This document shows positions 20,667 through 29,943 of a stretch of DNA of 64,000 nucleotides, in pieces. The DNA comes from Simplicispira suum. Its GTDB lineage: Bacteria; Pseudomonadota; Gammaproteobacteria; Burkholderiales; Burkholderiaceae_C. The notes under the pieces were generated by a model that saw only the letters and a program-made list of their open reading frames with translations, was not told the origin of the DNA and searched no databases. The DNA is taken from NCBI RefSeq assembly GCF_003008595.1, contig NZ_CP027669.1, positions 558,001 through 622,000 on the forward strand. Reading direction: 5' to 3'. The position numbers and the translations under genes were made by a program. Within the stretch, counting starts at the first letter, position 1, and every line of letters begins with the position of its first letter.

Positions 20667-22310
20667 ATGCAATCACAGCACGATGTGGTGGTCGTTGGCG
20701 GCGGCCTGGCTGGCATCGTCACGGCGCTGGAGTGCCTGCGCGCCGGCCAATCTGTCGCGCTCATCGACCGCGACACGCCCGAGCGCTTCGGCGGCCTGGC
20801 GCTGTGGGCGTTTGGCGGCATGGCGCTGGTAGGCACGCCGCTGCAGGCGCGCATGAAAATTCCGGATACGCCCGAGCGGGCGCTCACCGACTGGCTGCGC
20901 TTTGGCGAACTGGGCGAATCCGACGTGCTGCCACGCCAATGGGCCGAGCACTACGTGCAGCATTCGCGCAGCCAGGTGCACGACTGGCTGCTGCAGGAGG
21001 GCGTGACCTTCATGCCCGCCGTGAACTGGGTGGAGCGCGGCATGCACGGCGACGGCAACAGCGTGCCGCGTTACCACATCGTATGGGGAACCTCGCGCGA
21101 ACTCACGCGCCGCATGGTGGCCGCGCTACAGGCGGCCGCGGCCACCGGCAAAGGCGCCGGCCGCCTGACGCTGCTGCACGGCCACCGCGTGACCGCGCTG
21201 GAGCACGGCGCCGGCCAGGTGTCGGGCGCTGTGGCGGTGAATGACGACACCGGCGCCGAAGTGCGCATCCAGGCGCCCGTCGTCGTGCTGGCCATGGGCG
21301 GGCTCAACGGCAGCCACCACGAGGCGCGCGCCAACTGGCCCAATGGCCGCCCGCGCCCCAGCGCCATGCTCAACGGCGCGCACCCCTACGCCGACGGCAA
21401 GCTGCACCACTGGGTGGCCGATGCGATGCAAGGCCGCATCACCCACGCCGGCGAGATGTGGAACTACGCCGCGGGCTTCCCGCATCCACACCCCCATTTC
21501 GAGGGCCACGGCCTGTCGGCCATTCCCTGCAAATCTGCGCTGTGGCTCAACCACCGGGGCGAGCGCATCGGCCCCGAACCCTTGGTCACGGGCTTTGACA
21601 CCCACTGGCTGTGCCAGCGCGTAGCAGCCCAGGAAAAGCCCTGGACCTGGCATTTGCTCAACTGGCGCATCGCCGTCAAGGAATTTGCCATATCCGGCGC
21701 CGAGCACAACCAGCGCATCCGCGACAAGCAGTTTCCGGCATTTGTGAAAGAAACCTTGCTCGGCAACCACCGCCTGGTCAAGCAAATGGCAGGCGAGAGC
21801 CCGCATTTCCTGGTGGACGACACCCTGGCCGGCCTCGCCGCCAAGATGAACGCGCTCACCGGCACGAGCGATGTGCACGCCGGCGTACTGCAGGCCACTG
21901 CCGACCGCTTCGACGCCAACTTTGCCAACGCCGCCAAGCTGCACAACGACGACCAGATCCGCCGCATCCTGCACGCTCGCCAGTGGGGGCCGGACAAGCT
22001 GCGCACCTGCGAGCCAGCCCCGCTGCAAAAGCCAGGCGCTGGGCCATTCATCGCCATCCAGATGCAGCTCATCACGCGCAAAAGCCTGGGCGGCCTGCAG
22101 ACCGACTTGCAAAGCCGCGTCTTGGACGGCGCGGGCCAGCCCATCGGCGGTCTGTACTGCGTGGGCGAGGCGGCAGGATTTGGCGGCGGCGGCGCCAGCG
22201 GAAAGCGCTCGCTGGAAGGTACGTTTTTGCCCGGCTGCATCCTCACGGCGCGCGCTGCGGCGCGCTCCATCACGTCAGGCCACTCACCAGGAACGCGACA
22301 TGGAGTTTGA
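20667..22310 (+). CDS. FAD-binding dehydrogenase (fumarate reductase/KstD-like)
   Basis: A 547-residue flavoprotein. The N-terminal Rossmann motif is VVVVGGGLAGIVTALECLRAG with a following acidic residue (LIDRD) for the adenosine ribose. The active-site side carries GGLALWAFGGM, and the C-terminus has GLYCVGEAAGFGGGGASGKRSLEGTFL, closing the FAD site as in the fumarate reductase/3-ketosteroid dehydrogenase family. The start is supported by AAGGAGA seven bases upstream of the ATG. It is the first gene of a likely operon and overlaps the GMC gene by 11 bp. The substrate is unknown. Confidence 0.88.
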   Translation: MQSQHDVVVVGGGLAGIVTALECLRAGQSVALIDRDTPERFGGLALWAFGGMALVGTPLQARMKIPDTPERALTDWLRFGELGESDVLPRQWAEHYVQHSRSQVHDWLLQEGVTFMPAVNWVERGMHGDGNSVPRYHIVWGTSRELTRRMVAALQAAAATGKGAGRLTLLHGHRVTALEHGAGQVSGAVAVNDDTGAEVRIQAPVVVLAMGGLNGSHHEARANWPNGRPRPSAMLNGAHPYADGKLHHWVADAMQGRITHAGEMWNYAAGFPHPHPHFEGHGLSAIPCKSALWLNHRGERIGPEPLVTGFDTHWLCQRVAAQEKPWTWHLLNWRIAVKEFAISGAEHNQRIRDKQFPAFVKETLLGNHRLVKQMAGESPHFLVDDTLAGLAAKMNALTGTSDVHAGVLQATADRFDANFANAAKLHNDDQIRRILHARQWGPDKLRTCEPAPLQKPGAGPFIAIQMQLITRKSLGGLQTDLQSRVLDGAGQPIGGLYCVGEAAGFGGGGASGKRSLEGTFLPGCILTARAAARSITSGHSPGTRHGV

Positions 22311-23892
22311 CTACATCGTCGTCGGCGCCGGCTCGGCGGGCTCAGTGATTGCCTGCCGCCTGAGCGAAGACCCTGGCGTCAGCGTCTGCCTGCTGGAAGC
22401 CGGCGGGCCGGACGACAGCGTTTTCATCCGCGCCCCACTGGGCTTTGCCGCCGGTGCCACCGTGAAGATGAACGCCGTGCACTACCACACGGTGCCGCAG
22501 CCAGGCTTCAATGGCCGCAAAGGCTTTCAACCACGCGGCCAGGTGGTGGGCGGCAGCAGTGCCATCAACGCCATGGTCTATTGCCGTGGCCACCGCAGCG
22601 ACTACGACGGCTGGGCGGCCGAGGGCAACCCCGGCTGGGACTACGCCAGCGTGCTGCCCTATTTCAAACGGGCCGAAGACAGCGAATGTTTTGGCGCCAC
22701 CGAGTACCACGGCCAGGGCGGCCCGCTGGGCGTGGCCTACCTGCGCAGCCCGTTTGTCACATCGCAAGCGTTCTTGCGCGCCTGCGCGTCGCAGGGCCTG
22801 GCGCAAAACCCCGACTACAACGGCGCGCACCAGGAAGGCTGCTGGCCCGCGCAGGTGACGCAGCGCAACGGCGAGCGCTGCAGCGCGGCGCGCGCCTACC
22901 TCACACCGCATCTGGGCCGCGCCAACCTGACTGTGCTGACCCGCGTCCAGTGCCTGCGGATCGATTGGAACGGCAAGCGCGCCAGCGGCGTACACATTTC
23001 GCGCGGCGGGCAACAAAGCTTGCTGCGCGCGCGCCGCGAAATCATTTTGTGCGGCGGCACCTACGGCTCGCCCCAGCTCTTGATGTGCTCGGGCGTGGGG
23101 CCCGCCGATCACCTGCAGCAGCACGGCATCCCCGTGGTGCAGGCCCTGCCAGGGGTGGGCCAGAACCTGCAGGACCACGTGACCGCATCGCTCAACTGGA
23201 AAAGCGCCAGTACCGATGCCGGCATTGGCGTCTGCCCCTCAGGCGCACTGGCCTTGCTGCGCGGCATGCGCGAATGGAAAAAGCAGCGCAGCGGCTGCAT
23301 CACCAGCAACGTGGCCGAGGCCGGGGCCTTTTTGCGCACCGAACCCGGCCTGCATGCCAGCGACATCGAGCTCGAATTCGTCGTCGCCATCGTCGACGAC
23401 CACAGCAGAAAGCTGCACTGGGGCCACGACTTTGGCCTGCATGTGACGCTGGCACGCCCGCGCAGCCGGGGCGAGGTGCGGTTGACAAGCAGCGACGCGC
23501 GCCAGAGCCTGGAGATCGACCCGCGCTACTTCAGCGACCCGGACGACATGCCGCGCCTGGTCAAGGGCGTGCAGCGCGCGCTGGCCATCATGAACGACGC
23601 AGAACTGGCACCCTGGCGCGGCCAGATGCTCTCGCCCCTGGACGCCGGCGACCCGGCAGGCATCGAACGCGAACTGCAGCGCAGCGCCGACACCGAATAC
23701 CACCCCGTGGGTACCTGCCGCATGGGGCCGGCAGGCAGCCCCGCCGCCGTGGTCGGCCCCGACCTGCGCGTGCACGGTGTGGACGGCCTGCGCGTGGCCG
23801 ATGCGTCCATCATGCCGACCATCACCACCGGCAACACCAACGCCCCCACCATCATGATTGGCGAGAAATGCGCCGACTTGCTGCGCGACTGA
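22300..23892 (+). CDS. GMC-family FAD oxidoreductase (choline dehydrogenase-like)
   Basis: A 530-residue alcohol or aldehyde oxidoreductase of the glucose-methanol-choline family. It shows the N-terminal dinucleotide fold (VVGAGSAGSVIACRLSE), GMC signature 1 around GGSSAINAMVYCRG, signature 2 around GSPQLLMCSGVGP, and the catalytic His near the C-terminus (EYHPVGTCRMG) with the distal TGNTNAPTIMIGEK block. The ATG at 22300 lies within the end of the upstream gene (11-bp overlap), pointing to coupled translation. It is annotated by family only, with no basis for a specific substrate. Confidence 0.9.
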   Translation: MEFDYIVVGAGSAGSVIACRLSEDPGVSVCLLEAGGPDDSVFIRAPLGFAAGATVKMNAVHYHTVPQPGFNGRKGFQPRGQVVGGSSAINAMVYCRGHRSDYDGWAAEGNPGWDYASVLPYFKRAEDSECFGATEYHGQGGPLGVAYLRSPFVTSQAFLRACASQGLAQNPDYNGAHQEGCWPAQVTQRNGERCSAARAYLTPHLGRANLTVLTRVQCLRIDWNGKRASGVHISRGGQQSLLRARREIILCGGTYGSPQLLMCSGVGPADHLQQHGIPVVQALPGVGQNLQDHVTASLNWKSASTDAGIGVCPSGALALLRGMREWKKQRSGCITSNVAEAGAFLRTEPGLHASDIELEFVVAIVDDHSRKLHWGHDFGLHVTLARPRSRGEVRLTSSDARQSLEIDPRYFSDPDDMPRLVKGVQRALAIMNDAELAPWRGQMLSPLDAGDPAGIERELQRSADTEYHPVGTCRMGPAGSPAAVVGPDLRVHGVDGLRVADASIMPTITTGNTNAPTIMIGEKCADLLRD

Positions 23893-23945
23893 TGCAAAGC
23901 ACTGGCGCAGCCGCCGAACCCACCCCACCGAGCAGGAGACACCCC

Positions 23946-25598
23946 ATGAATGGCGCCCAAGCCCTGTTGCACACGCTGGCCGACGCCGGCATCGACGTGT
24001 GCTTTACCAACCCTGGCACCAGCGAAATGCATTTCGTCGCCGCGCTCGACGACGAGCCGCGCATGCGCGCCGTGCTGGCCCTGTTTGAGGGCGTGGCCAC
24101 CGGCGCGGCCGACGGCTACGCACGCATGGCCGGCAAGCCCGCCGCCACGCTGTTGCACCTGGGCTGCGGCCTGGGCAACGGGCTGGCCAACCTGCACAAC
24201 GCGCGCAAGGGCAAGGTGCCGGTGCTCAATATCGTGGGCGACCACGCCACCCACCATGTGCAGTACGACGCCCAGTTGCAGTCCGACATTGAAACCGTGG
24301 CGCGCAACGTGTCGCCGTGGGTACGCACCTCGCAAAGCACCGCCGCATTGAGCCAAGACGCGGCCGAGGCCATCACCCAGTGCATGGGACCACCGGGCAA
24401 CGTGGCCACGCTGATCCTTCCGGCCGATGTCTCGTGGGGTGAAGGGGGCGTGCCGCAGACCATGCCGCCCAAAGCCCCGCCGTCCGCTGCCGACGACGCC
24501 GTGGTCGCTGCGGTGGCGCACGCGCTGCAAGGCCCCGGCAATAAGGCCTTTCTGCTGGGCGACCGCGCCCTGCGTGCAGAGACCTTGATGGTGCTGGGAC
24601 GCATCGCCGCCAGAACCGGCGCCAAGCTGTTTGCCGAGGTCTTCCCTACCCGCATCGAACGTGGCGCCGGACTGCCGCATGTCGAGCGCATCGCCTATTT
24701 GGCCGAACTCGCTTCGGTGCAGCTGACCGGCATCGACCACCTGATTCTGGTGGACGCCAAAGCGCCGGTCTCGTTCTTTGCCTACCCCGGCAAGAAGAGC
24801 TACCTAGTGCCGGAAGGCTGCCAATTGCACGAACTGGCATCACCCACACAAGACGTTGCGAGCTGCCTCGCCAAGCTCTGCAGCGCTGTGGACGCCAGCC
24901 AGACGGCCCCCGTGCTGCAGTCCGCGAAGCGTCCGTCCCGACCACGCGGCAAATTCACCGCCGACAAGGTGTGCAAGGCAATAGGTCACCTGCTGCCAGA
25001 CAACGCCATCCTGGTGGACGAAGCGCAGACCTCCGGCATCATGCTGCCGATGTTCACGGCCGGGGCTCCGCGCCACGACGTGCTGACCCTCACCGGCGGC
25101 GCCATCGGCCAAGGCCTGCCCAACGCCGTGGGCGCGGCCATCGCCTGCCCGGATCGCAAGGTGATTGCGCTGGCCGGCGACGGATCGGCGATGTACACCC
25201 TCCAGGCGCTGTGGACCATGGCGCGCGAGAAGCTCGACATCATCTCCATCATCTTCAACAACCGCGCCTACGCCATCCTGAACGTCGAGCTGCGCCGCGT
25301 GGGTGCGGCGGGCGCGGGCGACAAGGCGCGCGCGCAGCTCGACCTCAAGCACCCGCCGCTGGACTTCGTGGCCTTGTCCGAAGGCATGGGCGTGCGGGCC
25401 CGGCGCGCCACGACGACGGAGGAGTTTCTGGCGGCGTTCGAGCATGCCCTGCGCACACCCGGCCCGCACCTGATCGAAGCCATCGTGCCGCCGACGCTCG
25501 CCGGCCTCAAGCTGCGCATCCTGCCGAGTCTGCTGGAATCGCTGGCGAATTTGCCTCGGCCGGTGGCGCGGGCGCTCAAGAAAAAGATCGCCCCCTGA
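23946..25598 (+). CDS. ThDP-dependent enzyme, acetolactate synthase large-subunit-like
   Basis: A 550-residue thiamine diphosphate enzyme. The N-terminal PYR domain has the activating Glu in LFEGVATGAADGYARM and the NPGTSEMHF loop. The C-terminal PP domain has the ThDP motif GDGSAMYTLQALW ending in FNN. The IlvB-like architecture could fit a 2-oxoacid decarboxylase (benzoylformate type) as well as an acetolactate synthase. There is no small regulatory subunit nearby and the context is catabolic, so I favour a decarboxylase or lyase role, as inference. The ATG follows GCAGGAG by a good distance and lies 53 bp after the GMC gene. Confidence 0.85.
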   Translation: MNGAQALLHTLADAGIDVCFTNPGTSEMHFVAALDDEPRMRAVLALFEGVATGAADGYARMAGKPAATLLHLGCGLGNGLANLHNARKGKVPVLNIVGDHATHHVQYDAQLQSDIETVARNVSPWVRTSQSTAALSQDAAEAITQCMGPPGNVATLILPADVSWGEGGVPQTMPPKAPPSAADDAVVAAVAHALQGPGNKAFLLGDRALRAETLMVLGRIAARTGAKLFAEVFPTRIERGAGLPHVERIAYLAELASVQLTGIDHLILVDAKAPVSFFAYPGKKSYLVPEGCQLHELASPTQDVASCLAKLCSAVDASQTAPVLQSAKRPSRPRGKFTADKVCKAIGHLLPDNAILVDEAQTSGIMLPMFTAGAPRHDVLTLTGGAIGQGLPNAVGAAIACPDRKVIALAGDGSAMYTLQALWTMAREKLDIISIIFNNRAYAILNVELRRVGAAGAGDKARAQLDLKHPPLDFVALSEGMGVRARRATTTEEFLAAFEHALRTPGPHLIEAIVPPTLAGLKLRILPSLLESLANLPRPVARALKKKIAP

Positions 25599-25609
25599 AT
25601 AGGGCACAA

Positions 25610-25686
25610 CCCCCTGAGCGGTTGCGCCGCATCCCCTTTCTCTCGCTTCGCGGGAAGGGTACGGCTCCGGTGGACTGGCAAAGCCA
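25610..25686 (+). repeat. 3'-end repeat, family 2, copy 1
   Basis: Begins CCCCCTGAGCGGTTGCGCCGC 11 bases after the stop of the ThDP gene, followed by an imperfect C-rich/G-rich hairpin (ATCCCCTTTCTCTCG then CGCGGGAAGGG) and a GGACTGGCAAAGCC tail. The remaining bases up to 25749 hold nothing else that I recognise. Confidence 0.8.
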
Positions 25687-25749
25687 AATCCACAGTGCCA
25701 CTGGTTTGAAAAGCATGCCCGCCGCTGAAGGCGGGAATGGATATTGGCG

Positions 25750-26256
25750 CTACCGCCCGCCGCCCAGGTTTTCGCTGGCCTGCGGATCGGGCCCGAACTG
25801 CGTGCGCAGCACCTTGCCGTCGCCCTTGGTGACCACGGTAAACACCTTGCGCGTGGTGGCGTCCTGCATGAAGCGCCAGTCCACATGCGTTTCGCCTGTG
25901 AGATCAAAACGCATGGTCTTGGCGGGTTTGCCCAGCAGCCTGCGCACTTCGTCCATGCCCATGCCGGGCTGCACGCGGGCGAAAGTCTCCTGGGTAAGCA
26001 CCTGACGCACCGCGACGAGCTTGCCGTCGGCTCCGAGGGTGATCATGAAGTTCTCGGTGCCGGCGGGCTGCCGGTTGTACTCCAGTGTATGGCCACCGCC
26101 GGGCTCGGGCCAGGTGTTTTCCGGCATGCCAAAACGATCGCGCACATCGGCCTCGGTGGACTGGCCCGGCTGCAGTTCGCTGATGCGCTGGGCGTCACAT
26201 CCGGACAGCAAGAGCAGCCCCAAAAGCGTGGCGCCAAGCAGTTTGGCAAGTGGCAT
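25750..26256 (-). CDS. BamE-like (SmpA/OmlA domain) lipoprotein
   Basis: A predicted outer-membrane-associated lipoprotein of 168 residues. It has a lipoprotein signal peptide with lipobox LLSGC (Cys20 from the chosen start), then two SmpA/OmlA-like repeats: STEADVRDRFGMPENTW and GMGMDEVRRLLGKPAKT, both with the helix-turn-GxP pattern of BamE. The start at 26256 gives the normal signal peptide. An ATG at 26277 would add seven residues. It stands alone and convergent to the ThDP gene, divergent from DUF3460. Whether it works in the BAM complex or is one of the paralogous OmlA-domain proteins cannot be decided here. Confidence 0.8.
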   Translation of the reverse strand: MPLAKLLGATLLGLLLLSGCDAQRISELQPGQSTEADVRDRFGMPENTWPEPGGGHTLEYNRQPAGTENFMITLGADGKLVAVRQVLTQETFARVQPGMGMDEVRRLLGKPAKTMRFDLTGETHVDWRFMQDATTRKVFTVVTKGDGKVLRTQFGPDPQASENLGGGR

Positions 26257-26300
26257 GGCAGTCCCCGGTAAAATCATGCGAACAAGCGTAACCCAAAGCC

Positions 26301-26510
26301 ATGTCCATCTTCGCCCGCCCCCACTACACCTCCGACGCCACCCAGTTCATCGAAAAGCTCAAGCAGGAACGCCCCGAGCTCGATGCCCAGCAGCGCGCTG
26401 GCCGTGCCCTGCTGTGGGACAAGCCCGTAGACCGCAGTCTGTGGGAGCAATACCGCGCCGGGCGGGTGCCGCAAAAGTCCTACGTTTACTACTCGTACAG
26501 CGACGAATAA
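26301..26510 (+). CDS. DUF3460 family small protein
   Basis: A 69-residue soluble protein of a betaproteobacterial family of unknown function. Its conserved features include the N-terminal YTSDATQFIEKLKQ, the central GRALLWDKPVDR and the C-terminal PQKSYVYY. It is commonly found directly upstream of scpA, as here. It starts 44 bp from the divergent lipoprotein gene. The stop is immediately followed by a copy of the 55-bp repeat. Confidence 0.82.
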   Translation: MSIFARPHYTSDATQFIEKLKQERPELDAQQRAGRALLWDKPVDRSLWEQYRAGRVPQKSYVYYSYSDE

Positions 26511-26564
26511 AATCGACTCCAGCGCAATACTGGAAAGACTTAATTGCTATTAATAGTATAGTAA
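26511..26564 (+). repeat. Palindromic 55-bp repeat, copy 4, before scpA
   Basis: Reads ATCGACTCCAGCGCAATACTGG and ends TTGCTATTAATAGTATAGTAA. It occupies the whole space between the DUF3460 stop and the first possible scpA start. The palindrome is degraded. Confidence 0.65.
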
Positions 26565-26590
26565 ATATGGTCACGGTGAGAGACACCAGC

Positions 26591-27409
26591 ATGGTTCCTC
26601 CACCAGGTGCCATGCCCGAGGTCATTGACCAGGTGGCGCTGGCGCGCCTATACGGCGAGCCGCTGTTCGCGCTACCCACCGACCTCTACATCCCGCCCGA
26701 TGCACTGGAAGTCTTCCTGGAAGCCTTTGAAGGCCCGCTGGACCTGCTGCTCTATCTGATCCGCAAGCAGAACTTCAACATTCTCGACATCCCCATGGCG
26801 GGGTTGACGCGCCAGTATCTGGTGTACGTCGAAGAGATCCGCAGCCGCAACCTGGAGCTGGCCGCCGAATACCTTTTAATGGCGGCCATGCTCATCGAGA
26901 TCAAATCGCGCATGCTGCTGCCTCAGCGCAAACAGGAAGGCGCCGACGAGGCCGAGGACCCGCGCGCCGCGCTGGTGCGCCGCCTGCTTGAATACGAACA
27001 GATGAAGATGGCCGCCGCGCGGCTTTCGGCCTTGCCACAGCAGGGCCGCGATTTTCTGTGTGCCCAGGTATTTATCGAGCAAAGCCTGCAGCCGCGCTTT
27101 CCCGACGTGCAACTGACCGATCTGCAAGAGGCCTGGCAGGACATCCTGAAGCGCGCGCGCCTGGTCCAGCATCACAAGATCACGCGCGAGGAACTCTCCG
27201 TGCGCGAACACATGGGCCACGTGCTCAAGGCGCTGCAGGGCCGACGTTTTGTCGAGTTTGAATCCCTGTTTGACCCTTCGCGCGGCAGCACGGTGCTGGT
27301 GGTTACTTTCATCGCCCTGCTCGAACTCGCCAAGGAAACGCTGATCGAGATCACGCAGGCCGAAGCCTTTTCCCCGATTTACGTCAGGCTCGCATATAAG
27401 CCCGCCTAA
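26591..27409 (+). CDS. scpA: Segregation and condensation protein A
   Basis: The kleisin subunit of the Smc-ScpAB condensin complex, which organises and separates chromosomes. It is 272 residues from the ATG at 26591, which has GGTGAG ten bases upstream. An in-frame ATG at 26567 abuts the repeat and is the alternative. The N-terminal kleisin block FEGPLDLLLYLIRKQNFNILDIP and ITREELSVREHM near the C-terminal winged helix are typical. scpB is not in the window. Confidence 0.92.
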   Translation: MVPPPGAMPEVIDQVALARLYGEPLFALPTDLYIPPDALEVFLEAFEGPLDLLLYLIRKQNFNILDIPMAGLTRQYLVYVEEIRSRNLELAAEYLLMAAMLIEIKSRMLLPQRKQEGADEAEDPRAALVRRLLEYEQMKMAAARLSALPQQGRDFLCAQVFIEQSLQPRFPDVQLTDLQEAWQDILKRARLVQHHKITREELSVREHMGHVLKALQGRRFVEFESLFDPSRGSTVLVVTFIALLELAKETLIEITQAEAFSPIYVRLAYKPA

Positions 27410-27490
27410 ACTTGTCTGCCTCTGCCCGCAGCACCTGCGGGCCACCGCACCGGCCGGATGCCGTGCATTTGCACCGAGTCAATAGTCCCC

Positions 27491-29071
27491 ATGGCTTCAC
27501 ACGATTTCGACGTACTCATTGTGGGCAGCGGCCTGGCTGGACTGTCTGCGGCGCTGCACCTGGCGCCTACACACCGCGTGGCTGTGATCACCAAGCGCCA
27601 GATGCAGGACGGCTCCAGCGCCTGGGCGCAAGGCGGCATCGCAGCCGTGCTGGCCAACGACGACAGCTTTGAAGCGCATATCCAGGACACCCTGGTGGCT
27701 GGTGCCGGCCTGTGCGACCTGGCCACTACCCGCTTTGTGGTGGAAAACGCCCCCGCTGCCATCAACTGGCTGCGCGAACTGGGCGTTCCTTTTACACAGG
27801 AGGGAGAGGAACTACACCTCACGCGCGAGGGTGGGCACAGCGCACGGCGCATTGCCCACGTGACGGACGCCACCGGCGCCGCCGTGCAACGCACCCTGAT
27901 CGACGTGGTGCGCGGCACGCCCGGCATCACTGTGTTCGAGCAGCACACGCTGGTCGACGTGATCACCAGTGCCAAGCTGGGCCTTGCGGGCCAGCAATGC
28001 CTGGGGCTCTACGCACTGGACGAAGCCACCGACGAAGTCGTGACCTTTCGCGCGCCCCACACCATTCTGGCCACCGGCGGCGCCGGCAAGGTCTACCTCT
28101 ACACCACCAACCCCGATACGGCCACTGGCGACGGCATTGCCGCTGCCTGGCGCGCTGGTTGCCGCGTGGGCAACATGGAGTTCATCCAGTTCCATCCCAC
28201 CGGCCTGTACCACGCCCGCGCCAAATCCTTTCTGATCAGCGAAGCGGTGCGCGGCGAAGGCGGGCGCTTGCTGCTGCCCGACGGCACGCGCTTCATGCCA
28301 AGCCACGATCCGCGCGCCGAACTGGCCCCGCGCGACGTGGTGGCCCGCGCCATCGACTTCGAAATGAAAAAGCACGGTCTGGACTGCGTGCTGCTCGACA
28401 TCTCGCACCAGAGTCCCGAGTTTTTGCACGAGCATTTCCCCAACATCCTAGCCTATTGCGCCGAGCTGGGCATCGACATCACCAAGGAACCGATTCCCGT
28501 GGTGCCCACGGCGCACTTCACCTGCGGCGGCGTGCTGACCGACCTCTCGGGCCGCACGGACCTGCCGGGCCTGTACGCAGTAGGCGAAGTGGCCTGCACT
28601 GGCCTGCACGGCGCCAACCGGCTTGCCAGCAACTCGCTGCTCGAATGCATGGTGTTTGCGCGGGCAGCCGCGCAGCACATTGCCAGCGCGCCCCGCATGC
28701 AGATCCCGGCCCTGCCGCGCTGGGACGACAGCCGCGTGACCGATGCCGACGAATGCGTGGTGATCTCGCACAACTGGGACGAGCTGCGCCGCTTTATGTG
28801 GGACTACGTGGGCATCGTGCGCACCAACAAGCGTCTGGAGCGCGCCACACACCGCATCACGCTGCTGCTGGCCGAGATCGACGAGTTCTACGCCAACTTC
28901 CACGTTACGCGCGATCTGCTGGAGCTGCGCAACCTCGTGCAGGTGGCTGCCCTCATCGTGCGCTCGGCGCAACTGCGTCGCGAAAGCCGGGGCCTGCACT
29001 ACAGCCGCGACTACCCCAACCTCGCCGCGCCTGCGGCCTCGACCTTTCTCGTGCCCCCCGTCAGCCAGTGA
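27491..29071 (+). CDS. nadB: L-aspartate oxidase
   Basis: The first step of de novo NAD synthesis, oxidising L-aspartate to iminoaspartate with FAD. The 526-residue protein has the N-terminal FAD motif [16 protein letters not shown], the [18 protein letters not shown] block, the substrate region HPTGLY with conserved His and Arg in [12 protein letters not shown], and [21 protein letters not shown] near the C-terminal FAD contacts. The start at 27491 removes eleven residues unlikely to be coding. nadA and nadC are not adjacent here. Confidence 0.95.
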   Translation: MASHDFDVLIVGSGLAGLSAALHLAPTHRVAVITKRQMQDGSSAWAQGGIAAVLANDDSFEAHIQDTLVAGAGLCDLATTRFVVENAPAAINWLRELGVPFTQEGEELHLTREGGHSARRIAHVTDATGAAVQRTLIDVVRGTPGITVFEQHTLVDVITSAKLGLAGQQCLGLYALDEATDEVVTFRAPHTILATGGAGKVYLYTTNPDTATGDGIAAAWRAGCRVGNMEFIQFHPTGLYHARAKSFLISEAVRGEGGRLLLPDGTRFMPSHDPRAELAPRDVVARAIDFEMKKHGLDCVLLDISHQSPEFLHEHFPNILAYCAELGIDITKEPIPVVPTAHFTCGGVLTDLSGRTDLPGLYAVGEVACTGLHGANRLASNSLLECMVFARAAAQHIASAPRMQIPALPRWDDSRVTDADECVVISHNWDELRRFMWDYVGIVRTNKRLERATHRITLLLAEIDEFYANFHVTRDLLELRNLVQVAALIVRSAQLRRESRGLHYSRDYPNLAAPAASTFLVPPVSQ

Positions 29072-29088
29072 CTCACAGCCAAACTACC

Positions 29089-29469
29089 ATGCTCCGCACC
29101 CTGCTCCGCTCCAAAATCCACCGCGTCCGCGCCACCCACTGTGAACTGCACTACGAGGGGTCTTGCGCCATCGACGAAGATCTGCTCGACGCGGCCGGCA
29201 TGGTCGAGAACGAACAGGTACACATCTGGAACATCGACAACGGCGAGCGCTTCGTCACCTACGCCATCAAGGGCCAGCGCGGCAGCGGCATGGTCTCGGT
29301 CAACGGTTCGGCAGCGCGTCGCGCCAGCGTCGGCGACCTGCTCATCATTGCGGCCTTTGCGCAGGTCACTGAAGCCGAACTGGCGACGCACCGCCCGCAA
29401 CTGGTGTTTGTCGACGCGCAGAACCGCCAGTGCGCGCTGCGCGACCATGTGCCGACCCAGTCACTCTGA
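29089..29469 (+). CDS. panD: Aspartate 1-decarboxylase
   Basis: Makes beta-alanine for pantothenate. The 126-residue proenzyme has the self-cleavage site Gly-Ser in YEGSCAID (about residues 22-28), which yields the pyruvoyl group, preceded by the [16 protein letters not shown] start and followed by [10 protein letters not shown] and the [13 protein letters not shown] substrate region. It lies 17 bp after nadB. Both enzymes use aspartate to feed cofactor synthesis. Confidence 0.95.
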   Translation: MLRTLLRSKIHRVRATHCELHYEGSCAIDEDLLDAAGMVENEQVHIWNIDNGERFVTYAIKGQRGSGMVSVNGSAARRASVGDLLIIAAFAQVTEAELATHRPQLVFVDAQNRQCALRDHVPTQSL

Positions 29470-29493
29470 AGCCTGTTCTTGAGGAAGCTTGCC

Positions 29494-29853
29494 ATGCCGC
29501 ACCTTATTGTCGAATACTCTGCCAACCTGGCGCCTTTCCCCGAGCGCAAAACCCTGGTCGAACTCAACGAAGCCGTTTGCGCCAGCCCCGAAGTGCAGAC
29601 GGAAGCCGACCTCAAAACCCGCTTCATCTCACAGAACAGTTTTGCCGTGGGCACCGAGTCCTCGCCGCGTGGTTTTGTGCACGCCCAGCTGCGCCTGCTG
29701 GCCGGGCGCACGCCCGACGCCAAGGCCGACCTGGCCGAACGCGTCGCCGCCGTCCTGCGCCGACGCACGCCGCAACCCGAAGGCATGCTGGTTCAACTCA
29801 GCGTCGAGATCGTGGACATGGACCGGCCATCGTATGTGAAAGAGCGGCTGTAG
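29494..29853 (+). CDS. 5-carboxymethyl-2-hydroxymuconate isomerase-like tautomerase
   Basis: A 119-residue protein of the tautomerase superfamily, closest to CHMI (HpaF). The mature N-terminus after Met removal would be Pro1 (MPHLIVEYSANL), the catalytic base of this superfamily. Later blocks include FVHAQLRLLAGRT and LSVEIVDMDRPSYVKE. The start has a GAGGAAG ribosome binding site. No aromatic-degradation genes adjoin it, so the in vivo substrate is unclear. Confidence 0.85.
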   Translation: MPHLIVEYSANLAPFPERKTLVELNEAVCASPEVQTEADLKTRFISQNSFAVGTESSPRGFVHAQLRLLAGRTPDAKADLAERVAAVLRRRTPQPEGMLVQLSVEIVDMDRPSYVKERL

Positions 29854-29943
29854 AAACTTCCCAAAGCGCGGCGAAAAACCTGCTCACGCACTTGTCCGCT
29901 CAGATCAAAAAAGCGTGGAGCAACTCACTTGCTACCAGCAAAA

